Assembly (NCBI GenBank): GCA_026981645.1
Contig: JALSII010000051.1
Location: forward strand, 1 to 35,640
Length of the DNA stretch: 35,640 nucleotides
Source: Hyphomicrobiales bacterium
GTDB taxonomy: Bacteria > Pseudomonadota > Alphaproteobacteria > Rhizobiales > Devosiaceae
Direction: 5' to 3'
The notes under the pieces are model-generated. The model searched no databases, was not told the origin of the DNA, and worked only from the letters and a program-made list of their open reading frames with translations. The position numbers were made by a program, and so were the translations under genes. Shown here in pieces: positions 17,326 through 24,390 of the stretch (its first letter is position 1; every line of letters starts with the position of its first letter).

Positions 17326-18939
17326 GTGGCAAATTCAAACCTCCCCCCCCTTGACCCCGTTTTTTTTGACGCTGCGCAGACCGCCAAAGCCTGGCCGTTT
17401 GCCGAAGCGCGCAAACTGGTGAAACGGTTGGCACGTTCAGACAAGAAAGAAGCGGTATTCCAGACCGGGTACGGCCCCTCCGGCCTGCCTCACATCGGCA
17501 CCTTTGGCGAGGTGGCGCGCACCACCATGGTGCGCAATGCGTTCCGACTACTGACCCGGGACGAGGTCCCGACGCGCCTGATCTGTTTTTCCGATGATAT
17601 GGACGGCATGCGCAAAGTTTCACCCCATCTGCCCAATCAGGAGATGTTGGCACAATATCTGGGTCAACCGCTGTCACGGGTGCCCGATCCGTTTTCCGAC
17701 CAGTACAAAAGTTTTGCCGACCATAATAATCACCGGCTGATGGAGTTTCTCGACCAGTTCGGTTTTGAATATGAGTTTATCAGCTCAACCGAGCATTATG
17801 CCTCAGGGGCTTTTGATGATGCCCTGCTGGCCATGCTCAAGGTCTATGACAAGGTGATGGAGATTATCCTGCCCACCATCGGTGAGGAACGGCGCAAGAC
17901 CTATGCGCCTTTTTTGCCCATATCTCCCAAAACCGGGGTGGTTTTGCAGGTACCCATGATAGCAACCAACCCTGAAAAAGGTACCATCACCTATATCGAC
18001 CCCGATAGTGGCGAGCAGATTGAGACCACGGTGACCGGCGGTGCCGTCAAGTGCCAGTGGAAGGCCGACTGGGCCCTGCGCTGGTTCGCTTTGGGGGTGG
18101 ATTATGAAATGGCAGGCAAAGACCTGATTGACAGTGTGAAGCTCTCCTCGCGCATCATTACAGCGCTTGGCGGACGCCCTCCCGAAGGTTTTAACTACGA
18201 ATTGTTTCTGGATGAAACCGGTCAGAAAATTTCAAAAACCAAGGGTAACGGTCTGCCAGTCGAGCAATGGCTGACCTATGCTTCGCCGGAGAGCATTTCC
18301 CTGTTCATGTATCAAAAGCCCATGACCGCCAAGCGGCTCTATTTTGACGTTATCCCCAAGGCGGTTGATGAATATTATGCCTTTGCCGCCGCCTATGAAA
18401 ACCAGTCAAGTGAGGAACGCCTGAATAATCCGGTTTTCCATATTCACGGCGGTGCGCCCGGTGTTGGTGAGGCACCGCTGAGTTTTGCACTGCTGCTCAA
18501 TCTGGTTTCTGCAGCCAATGCCGAGGACGAAGGGGTGTTGTGGGGGTTTCTCAAACGTTACCTGCCAGATGCGACCCCTGAAACCTATCCGGAGTTGGGC
18601 AAGCTCGTGGAATATGCCATGCGCTATTTCCATGATTTTGTGAAGCCGGGCAAAAAGTTTCGTGAAGCGGACAACAAAGAGCGCACAGCACTGTTGCACC
18701 TGTCGGAACTGCTGGAACCGCTGGAGGGCTCAACTGATGCGTCTCAAATCCAGAACGTGGTTTATGAGGCAGGAAAGCAGGCTGAGTTCGAGCCGCTTCG
18801 TGACTGGTTCAAGGCGCTTTATCAGATTTTGCTCGGCCAGGACCAGGGGCCGCGCTTCGGTTCGTTGGTTGCTCTCTACGGGGTGGCGGAAACCCGCGCG
18901 CTCATTGAAAAGGCCCTCGCAGGAGAATTGGTAAACTGA
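17326..18939 (+). CDS. lysK: Lysyl-tRNA synthetase, class I
   Basis: Charges tRNA-Lys with lysine in the cytoplasm. This is the archaeal-type class I enzyme that alphaproteobacteria use in place of class II LysS. The Rossmann HIGH-type motif appears as [12 protein letters not shown] and the KMSKS-type loop as KISKTKGNG near residue 285. The GTG at 17326 (537 residues) has GGAA eight bases upstream and matches the usual N-terminus (AWPFAEARK soon after the start); a GTG at 17272 would add 18 residues of poor-looking sequence. A C8 run sits just after the start codon region (17343-17350). Confidence 0.95.
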   Translation: MANSNLPPLDPVFFDAAQTAKAWPFAEARKLVKRLARSDKKEAVFQTGYGPSGLPHIGTFGEVARTTMVRNAFRLLTRDEVPTRLICFSDDMDGMRKVSPHLPNQEMLAQYLGQPLSRVPDPFSDQYKSFADHNNHRLMEFLDQFGFEYEFISSTEHYASGAFDDALLAMLKVYDKVMEIILPTIGEERRKTYAPFLPISPKTGVVLQVPMIATNPEKGTITYIDPDSGEQIETTVTGGAVKCQWKADWALRWFALGVDYEMAGKDLIDSVKLSSRIITALGGRPPEGFNYELFLDETGQKISKTKGNGLPVEQWLTYASPESISLFMYQKPMTAKRLYFDVIPKAVDEYYAFAAAYENQSSEERLNNPVFHIHGGAPGVGEAPLSFALLLNLVSAANAEDEGVLWGFLKRYLPDATPETYPELGKLVEYAMRYFHDFVKPGKKFREADNKERTALLHLSELLEPLEGSTDASQIQNVVYEAGKQAEFEPLRDWFKALYQILLGQDQGPRFGSLVALYGVAETRALIEKALAGELVN

Positions 18940-18944
18940 AAATC

Positions 18945-18966
18945 CCGGGGGGCGCAACTCCCCCGG
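18945..18966. terminator. GC-rich hairpin between convergent lysK and DUF2189 genes
   Basis: CCGGGGG (18945-18951) pairs with CCCCCGG (18960-18966) around an eight-base loop. It lies in the 33-base gap between two convergent stops and could serve both. There is no T-run, so intrinsic termination is uncertain. Confidence 0.45.
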
Positions 18967-18972
18967 AAATCA

Positions 18973-19776
18973 TCAGCCCTGAGGCACCGGTTCGGTGGCA
19001 GCCTTGTAAAGATGCCAGGTGGCATGCCCCAATATGGGAAAGACAATTATCAATCCCAGAAACATGGGCACCATGGCAACCATTGCCAGCAACGTGACAA
19101 TTACTCCCCAGCCCAGCATCGGAACAGGGCTTTTTGCAACCGTCTGAAAGCTGGTGATCATTGCGGTTACAAAATCAAGCTCAGTATCGAGCAGCAAGGG
19201 CATGGCAATAACTGTTGCCGAGAACAGAAATAATGCCAGCACCGCACCGACCAAGGTGCCCACAAGCAGAAACATCATGCCACTCTGGGTAGTCAGGACC
19301 ACCTCGATAAATCCGGTGATGCTGGAGGGCGAATTAAAACCCATGAAAATGGCAATCAGCACCCGCACCAGATAAACCCATACCCAGAAGATGAACATCA
19401 CCGAAAAAGCAATCCAGGCGGTTTGACGCTCCCTCTGGGCAAAAACTGTCAGCAAAACCGCCTTCCATGATAGTGGTTCATTGTTGGCAAGCCGGTGGCT
19501 GACTTCATAAATTCCGGTGGCGGCAAACGGGCCGACAAGGGGAAAACCGATCATGATCGGCAATATCATCCACACGGCGTCAAAAATATTGAGAATTGCC
19601 AGTATTGCTATTCCGCCCGTGGCAAAAAAGGCACCGAAGAACAGCCCATACTTTGGGGCCCGTCGAAAATCGGATAGCCCCTTGCCCAGCGCCTCCATGA
19701 TGGTGCTCCACTCGACAGCAACAACTTTTGGCGCCTTGGGCACCACATAGTCGGCTGTTTGTTCGGAACTGCTCAT
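18973..19776 (-). CDS. DUF2189 integral membrane protein
   Basis: A polytopic inner-membrane protein of unknown function, 267 residues from the ATG at 19776, which follows GGAGGGAGAG; a longer reading from 19842 adds 22 residues of weaker sequence. About 30 N-terminal cytoplasmic residues precede the conserved DFRRAPKYGLFFG entry to the first membrane span, then PLVGPFAATGIYEVSHRL, both typical of DUF2189 (COG5473). About six hydrophobic segments follow. An FNR/Dnr-like box lies 70-85 bases upstream, suggesting expression under low oxygen or nitrogen-oxide stress. The family has no established activity. Confidence 0.82.
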   Translation of the reverse strand: MSSSEQTADYVVPKAPKVVAVEWSTIMEALGKGLSDFRRAPKYGLFFGAFFATGGIAILAILNIFDAVWMILPIMIGFPLVGPFAATGIYEVSHRLANNEPLSWKAVLLTVFAQRERQTAWIAFSVMFIFWVWVYLVRVLIAIFMGFNSPSSITGFIEVVLTTQSGMMFLLVGTLVGAVLALFLFSATVIAMPLLLDTELDFVTAMITSFQTVAKSPVPMLGWGVIVTLLAMVAMVPMFLGLIIVFPILGHATWHLYKAATEPVPQG

Positions 19777-19846
19777 TTGTCTCTCCCTCCATATTTCCCC
19801 CAAAACCAAGGACAGAGGAAAAGAATTGGACAAAAAAGTCAAGCAA

Positions 19847-19860
19847 TTGATTTATGTCAA
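19847..19860. promoter_or_regulatory. FNR/Dnr-like box upstream of the DUF2189 gene
   Basis: TTGAT-TTAT-GTCAA matches the Anr/Dnr-type consensus (TTGAT-N4-GTCAA or ATCAA). Its centre (19853.5) is 77 bases before the DUF2189 start codon on the minus strand. The -10 region expected for class II activation is weak (AATTCT at about 19822-19827), so the exact promoter is unclear. Confidence 0.5.
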
Positions 19861-19912
19861 GGACAAGTGTCTTTCAAATCAGACGCCATCCACAGCTCTA
19901 AATCGGGAAAAC

Positions 19913-20554
19913 TTACTGGCTCGCCCACAAAATTCGCGCAATCCAGTCGATTTCCGACAGTTTAAGACTGCGCGGCAAATGCTTTGGATTCAGGGAATGC
20001 AGTTCAACACTGCTGGCTGTTTTCCGGTGCAGAATTTTTGCTGTAACCTCTCCCTCAAGGGTGCGCACCACAACCCGGTCCCCCCGGCGCAACTGCTCTG
20101 TGGGAGAAACGATAAGCACATCCCCATCCCGATAAGCGGGCAGCATTGAATCTCCTGAAACCTCAAGCGCATAGGCGTTGCCGTCATTGGCGCCGGGAAA
20201 TGAAACCTCGTCCCACCCCTGGCCGGAAGGAAAGCCCCCGGAATCAAAATAGCCCCCTGCCCCCGCTTCGGCCATTCCCAACAGGGGAACGCAAGGCTCC
20301 TTGGGCGGGGGCGGAGTTTGCGTAAATCCGTTGGCGCCCGACAGGAAACTGTCAAAGGTTTCTTCTGTAGCCCCTAGTATTTTGGAGATGCTTTCGGTGG
20401 AGGGCCAGCGTTCGCGTCCGTCCTTGCTCTTGCGCTTGGAGAGGTTAAATGCGGTGGGGTCGAGCCCGGCCAGCCGTGCAAGGCCGGAGGCTGTCAGGTT
20501 ATGCCTTTCCGCCAACGCGTCAATGGCATCCCAGATTGTTCTGTGCGAGAGCAA
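19913..20554 (-). CDS. HTH transcriptional repressor with S24 (LexA/cI-type) peptidase domain
   Basis: A cI/LexA-like regulator: an N-terminal XRE-type helix-turn-helix (LTASGLARLAGLDPTAFNLSK, read as two parts: LTASGLARLAGL and DPTAFNLSK, about residues 20-40) and a C-terminal S24 self-cleavage domain. The catalytic Ser is in SGDSMLPAYRDGD (Ser136) and the Lys in EGEVTAKIL (Lys173); a possible Ala-Gly cleavage site is in EAGAGG near residues 96-101. I chose the TTG at 20554 (213 residues) because GGAG lies nine bases before it and homologues, as I recall them, begin at this LSHRTIWDAID; a GTG at 20569 is the alternative. There are no phage genes nearby, so it looks like a chromosomal regulator. 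Its targets are unknown. Confidence 0.83.
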   Translation of the reverse strand: MLSHRTIWDAIDALAERHNLTASGLARLAGLDPTAFNLSKRKSKDGRERWPSTESISKILGATEETFDSFLSGANGFTQTPPPPKEPCVPLLGMAEAGAGGYFDSGGFPSGQGWDEVSFPGANDGNAYALEVSGDSMLPAYRDGDVLIVSPTEQLRRGDRVVVRTLEGEVTAKILHRKTASSVELHSLNPKHLPRSLKLSEIDWIARILWASQ

Positions 20555-20571
20555 GGAAAGGCACTCCACCC

Positions 20572-20587
20572 TGTGAATAAATTCACA
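20572..20587. promoter_or_regulatory. Perfect CRP-consensus dyad between the S24 repressor and DUF952-pyrD
   Basis: TGTGAAT-AA-ATTCACA, which reads TGTGA-N6-TCACA, the textbook CRP core. For the rightward DUF952-pyrD genes, TATATT at 20609-20614 would give a start near 20621, 41.5 bp from the dyad centre. For the leftward S24 gene the site is only 18-33 bases before the start codon, so binding there should repress. It could instead be the S24 protein's own operator. Confidence 0.5.
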
Positions 20588-20738
20588 TTGTTATTTAGAG
20601 CAAAGGTATATATTCCGTCGAACTTCCTGTAAAGAGCATCGGAAATGCTTTCACTCGCAGCTTGAAGAAAAAGCCGCACTTGCATAGGTTTGCGCCGGAC
20701 GGGCTCGCCGGGAACAGAAGTGACAAAGATCATTGAAC

Positions 20739-21092
20739 ATGCAACAACCCGATCTGATCTATAAGATTGTCAGCATCGGGCTCTGGCTACGCGCACAAGA
20801 AAAGAATATTGTGCCTCCGATGCCGGTTGATAAAGCCGATGGCTATATGCATTTCTCTACTGCCCGACAGTTGCCCGAAACCCTTTCCCTGCACTTTGCC
20901 GGGAAAAACAGCCTGGTGCTTCTGGCCGTGAAAGTCGCAGTGCTCATTGATGATTTGAAATGGGAAACCTCTCGTGGTGGCGACCTGTTTCCCCATCTCT
21001 ATGCAGACCTGCCCACTGATGCAATTGTCTGGCACGAGCAAATTGATGTTGCTGCAGACGGGACATGCGCTCTGCCGGAGCGTGTTCGGTGA
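20739..21092 (+). CDS. DUF952 family protein
   Basis: A small cytoplasmic protein of 117 residues from the ATG at 20739 (a TTG two codons upstream is possible). DUF952 traits are clear: IYKIVS near the start, DGYMHFSTARQLPETL in the middle and FPHLYADLP toward the end. The fold is related to ADP-ribosyltransferase-like proteins, but I know of no assigned reaction. It forms a two-gene unit with pyrD: its TGA overlaps the GTG of pyrD (GTGA at 21089-21092). This pairing is common in alphaproteobacteria and does not by itself reveal a function. Confidence 0.88.
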   Translation: MQQPDLIYKIVSIGLWLRAQEKNIVPPMPVDKADGYMHFSTARQLPETLSLHFAGKNSLVLLAVKVAVLIDDLKWETSRGGDLFPHLYADLPTDAIVWHEQIDVAADGTCALPERVR

Positions 21093-22195
21093 ACCTCTCC
21101 TCGCTTTCTCCATTTTTGCGCAACTCTTTTTTGCGCAATCTTACCCGCGACGGCCTGCTGGCCATGGAGCCCGAGCGCGCCCACCAGGCCACGATCATGG
21201 CTCTGAAGCTGGGGCTGGCTCCGTCGCAGAAGTTTCGAGATGCCCCCGAATTGAAAACCATTCTGGCCGGACTTGAATTGGCCAACCCCATAGGCATGGC
21301 TGCGGGGTTCGATAAAAATGCCGAGGTCCATACTGCGCTTGGCACCATAGGTTTTGGCCTCACCGAGGTGGGCACCCTGACCCCTCGCGCCCAGAGGGGC
21401 AATAAAAAGCCACGTCTGTTCCGCCTGATGGGCGCGCGCGGTGTCATCAACCGCATGGGCTTCAACAATGAGGGCCATGCGCCAGCTTACGAACGCCTGC
21501 GCCTTCAGGGAAGTCGCGCCATGGTCGGGGTAAATATCGGAGCCAACAAGGACACAGAAGATTTTGTTGCCGACTATGTACTGGGTGTTGAGAGATTTTC
21601 CGATATTGCGGATTACCTGACCATCAATATTTCATCTCCCAACACTCCCGGACTGCGCGACCTGCAGTCGGGTGAACTCCTTAATCGTTTGCTCTCTTCC
21701 GTTTTATCGGCGCGGGCCCGCCAGAAAGTGCGGGTGCCCGTATTCCTAAAGCTTGCCCCCGACCTCGACCAGAGCCAGATGGATGAGATTTGTGCCAGCA
21801 TATCGGGCACTGGTCTGGATGGGCTGATTATCTCAAACACCACGCTCGCCCGTGAAACCGTAGCCGGATTTCCCGGAGCCGACGAGGCGGGGGGACTGTC
21901 GGGAATACCTTTGTTTGACCTCTCTACCCGATGTCTGGCCCAGATGCGCCAGCGGGTCGGACCCGACCTGCCCATCATCGGGGTTGGCGGAGTGCATTCG
22001 GCTCAAAGTGCTCTGGACAAGTTCGAAGCGGGGGCCAACGCCATCCAGCTTTACACAGCTCTCGTCTTTGAAGGGATGGATTTGCTGGAAGAAATCAAGG
22101 CCGGTCTTATTGAAGCGGTGCGCGCCAGGAAACAAAAAACCGTTGCCGATCTGGTGGGCTCGCGAGTTGATGAATGGGCTTCGAAGCTGATCTAA
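21089..22195 (+). CDS. pyrD: Dihydroorotate dehydrogenase (quinone), class 2
   Basis: Oxidises dihydroorotate to orotate with quinone in de novo pyrimidine synthesis; membrane-associated and FMN-dependent. The motif set is complete: GMAAGFDKNAEV, FGLTEVGTLTPRAQRGN, RGVINRMGFNNEG, GVNIGANKDT, the catalytic Ser in NISSPNTPGLRDLQ, FLKLAPDL, ISNTTLAR and GVGGVHSA...GANAIQLYT. The N-terminal amphipathic region marks class 2. I chose the GTG at 21089 (368 residues) for its GTGA overlap with DUF952; an ATG at 21065 would add eight residues. It ends with a four-base convergent overlap with the MATE gene. Confidence 0.96.
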   Translation: MNLSSLSPFLRNSFLRNLTRDGLLAMEPERAHQATIMALKLGLAPSQKFRDAPELKTILAGLELANPIGMAAGFDKNAEVHTALGTIGFGLTEVGTLTPRAQRGNKKPRLFRLMGARGVINRMGFNNEGHAPAYERLRLQGSRAMVGVNIGANKDTEDFVADYVLGVERFSDIADYLTINISSPNTPGLRDLQSGELLNRLLSSVLSARARQKVRVPVFLKLAPDLDQSQMDEICASISGTGLDGLIISNTTLARETVAGFPGADEAGGLSGIPLFDLSTRCLAQMRQRVGPDLPIIGVGGVHSAQSALDKFEAGANAIQLYTALVFEGMDLLEEIKAGLIEAVRARKQKTVADLVGSRVDEWASKLI

Positions 22196-23535
22196 CTGAA
22201 TATGCTGGTCAGCCGGGCGCGCACTGCAATCCAGAATATCACGCCCCGGGCGACAAAAAATACATGCAGGGCAATCCAGAGCCCGCCAAGTCCAAACTGG
22301 TTTTGCAGCCAGTAGGCCGCCCCGATATAAATAACAGTTGAGGCGAGCATGCCGTTGCGGATGATGGTGTTCAGGGTCGCCCCGGTCATCACCCCGTCCA
22401 TGACAAAAGCAATGACGCCGCTAAAGGCGATGAAGGCTGCGACGAACAAATGCTCGCGCGCCGCAAGCCGCACTTCGGCGTTTGTGGTCAACAGGTCAAT
22501 GAGCAGCGGACCGCCCGCCAGCCAGACCACAAACAGACCAAAGCCGATCACCAGTCCCCACAGCGCCGAGAGATGCCAGGCCTGCTCAAAGGCCGGGCGA
22601 TAATTTGCCCCCACCGCCTTGCCGCAATAAAACTCCGCCGCCTGAGCCTGCCCATCCAGAAAATAGGCGGTGACCATGGAAAAGTTGAGCAGAACCGCAC
22701 TTGCCGCCAGGGGGACTTCCCCGGCACGCGACATCTGGGCCGAAAAGAACGCAAATGTGCCCATCAGTGCTGCAGAGCGGATCATCAGGTCCCGGCTCAG
22801 GTCAAACATCCTCCACAGAGCGGTGCTGTCCAATAGTTGCTTCAGGCTGATGGTGGTTTTTAATCCACGTCCGGCGCTCACCTGCCACCAGACCACTCCG
22901 ATTGAAACCATAGCGATACCGGCCTCAGCGATAACCGAAGCTGCGGCAACGCCGGAAACACCCCAGCCGTAGGAATGAACGAACAGGATGGAGAGAGCGA
23001 TGTTGATGACATTGACCCCGATCTGTAAAAACATGCCCGTTTTGGCAGCACCGCGCCCATAGAACCAGCCCAGAAAAGCAAAGTTGAGCAGCACGAACGG
23101 CGCCCCAAACATGCGCACCGCCAGATAGTTCAGAAACGCATTTGTCACCACAGGCCCCGGCGGCGCGAAAGCAAGAACGCCAAGGCTCTGAATGGGTTTG
23201 ACCAGCGCCAGCAACAAAAGCCCCAGCACCAGCCCCACCATTGCGGCGCGCAACAGATGGACAAGGCCCTGGTTGGGGTCTTGCCGGCCCACCGACTGGG
23301 CGGTGAGGCCCGCGGTGCCAAGTCGCAAAAAGAACAGCATGGCAAACACGGACCCAAAGGTCAGCGCGCCAAGTTCCAGCCCTCCCAAAAGCCCCGCATC
23401 GCCCAGACGTCCGATAACAGCGATATCGACAATGCCCACCAGCGGCTGGGTGATGAAGGCCAGCGAGGCGGGCAGGGCAACTCTGAAAATGTCCCGGTGG
23501 CTGACCGTGAACGGATAGCTGGTGGTTGTGCTCAA
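22192..23535 (-). CDS. MATE family efflux transporter (DinF-like)
   Basis: A multidrug/toxin exporter of the MATE family driven by Na+ or H+. The 447-residue protein has about 12 membrane segments, with the early ALPASLAFITQPLVGIVDIAVIGRLG entry (ALPASLAF, then VDIAVIGRLG, residues 20-45) and LGALTFGSVFAMLFFLRLGT typical of the DinF branch. The only plausible start is the TTG at 23535, 11 bases after the SDR stop; its ribosome site is poor, so expression may rely on coupling to that gene. Substrates are not predictable. Confidence 0.88.
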   Translation of the reverse strand: MSTTTSYPFTVSHRDIFRVALPASLAFITQPLVGIVDIAVIGRLGDAGLLGGLELGALTFGSVFAMLFFLRLGTAGLTAQSVGRQDPNQGLVHLLRAAMVGLVLGLLLLALVKPIQSLGVLAFAPPGPVVTNAFLNYLAVRMFGAPFVLLNFAFLGWFYGRGAAKTGMFLQIGVNVINIALSILFVHSYGWGVSGVAAASVIAEAGIAMVSIGVVWWQVSAGRGLKTTISLKQLLDSTALWRMFDLSRDLMIRSAALMGTFAFFSAQMSRAGEVPLAASAVLLNFSMVTAYFLDGQAQAAEFYCGKAVGANYRPAFEQAWHLSALWGLVIGFGLFVVWLAGGPLLIDLLTTNAEVRLAAREHLFVAAFIAFSGVIAFVMDGVMTGATLNTIIRNGMLASTVIYIGAAYWLQNQFGLGGLWIALHVFFVARGVIFWIAVRARLTSIFS

Positions 23536-23545
23536 CCTTATTGGC

Positions 23546-24304
23546 CTAATCGCGCACGATTTTGGGAATTGCCGGCACCTGAATAAGGGGCATCAATTCA
23601 AGGGAATTGATATTCAGATGAGCCGGGGTGTTGGCGATGAACCAGATGATATCGGCCACATCTTCGGGCAGTATGGGCTCCAGCCCCTTATAAAAATCCT
23701 CATTGGCCTGTTTGTCGCCATAGGTGCGCACCTCTGTGAACTCGGTTTTGGCCATGCCGGGCACAAAGCTTGTCACCCGAATATCGGTTCCGGCAAAATC
23801 GCAGCGCAGTTCATAGGAGAAGTGATGCACAAAAGCTTTGCTTGCCCCATAAACATTGCCCCCCGGATAGGCAAAATGCCCCGCAACCGACCCCACATTG
23901 ATGACCGACGCGCCGCGCCCTGCCTTCTTAAGCTGGGGGATCATCTCTTGGGTGGTGTGGACAAGGCCCATAATGTTGGTTTCAACCATGGTCCGCCAGT
24001 CCTCAAGACGAATGTCGGGCATGGGTTTGGCACCAAGCGCCAGACCTGCATTGTTGAACAGACATTTGACGGGGGAGAACTCCGGGGTCAGGCTGGCGAC
24101 AGTGTCAACAATGCTCTGGCGGTCGGTCACATCCATTTGCACAGGCAGGATGGAACCTTCAGGGCACTCGTCTTTCAGAGCCTCAAGGCGTTCCAGGCGA
24201 CGTCCGGTGGCCACCACCTTCCAGCCCTGTTTGGCGAACAGTCGGGCGGTAGCGGCGCCAAAGCCGGAAGTTGCGCCGGTGATGAAGATGACGGACTGGG
24301 GCAT
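23546..24304 (-). CDS. Short-chain dehydrogenase, YdfG-like
   Basis: An NAD(P)-dependent oxidoreductase of 252 residues. The ATG at 24304 follows AGGA by nine bases. It shows TGATSGFGAATA (cofactor-binding TGx3GxG), NNAG, the catalytic Ser in INVGSVAGHFAYPGG and the YxxxK pair in VYGASKAF. The C-terminal NINSLELMPLIQ closely resembles E. coli YdfG, which acts on 3-hydroxy acids such as serine and 3-hydroxypropionate. That substrate group is a reasonable inference, no more. It is divergent from the helicase gene and precedes the MATE gene. Confidence 0.88.
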   Translation of the reverse strand: MPQSVIFITGATSGFGAATARLFAKQGWKVVATGRRLERLEALKDECPEGSILPVQMDVTDRQSIVDTVASLTPEFSPVKCLFNNAGLALGAKPMPDIRLEDWRTMVETNIMGLVHTTQEMIPQLKKAGRGASVINVGSVAGHFAYPGGNVYGASKAFVHHFSYELRCDFAGTDIRVTSFVPGMAKTEFTEVRTYGDKQANEDFYKGLEPILPEDVADIIWFIANTPAHLNINSLELMPLIQVPAIPKIVRD

Positions 24305-24390
24305 TTCGTGGGGTTCCTGGCGTGTTTTTTTCAGGGAACTCGCCAAGCGGTGGCGAATCGTTTGTAGTTGCAGAGCAAGCCGGAGACGAT

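Noticed and set aside
19913..20554. Prophage remnant suggested by a cI-like repressor
   Set aside because: No integrase, structural or lysis genes, att-like repeats or composition shift are seen within 10 kb on either side.
23522..24367. 281-residue plus-strand frame opposite the SDR gene
   Set aside because: It runs antisense to all SDR motifs and shows no recognisable domain of its own.
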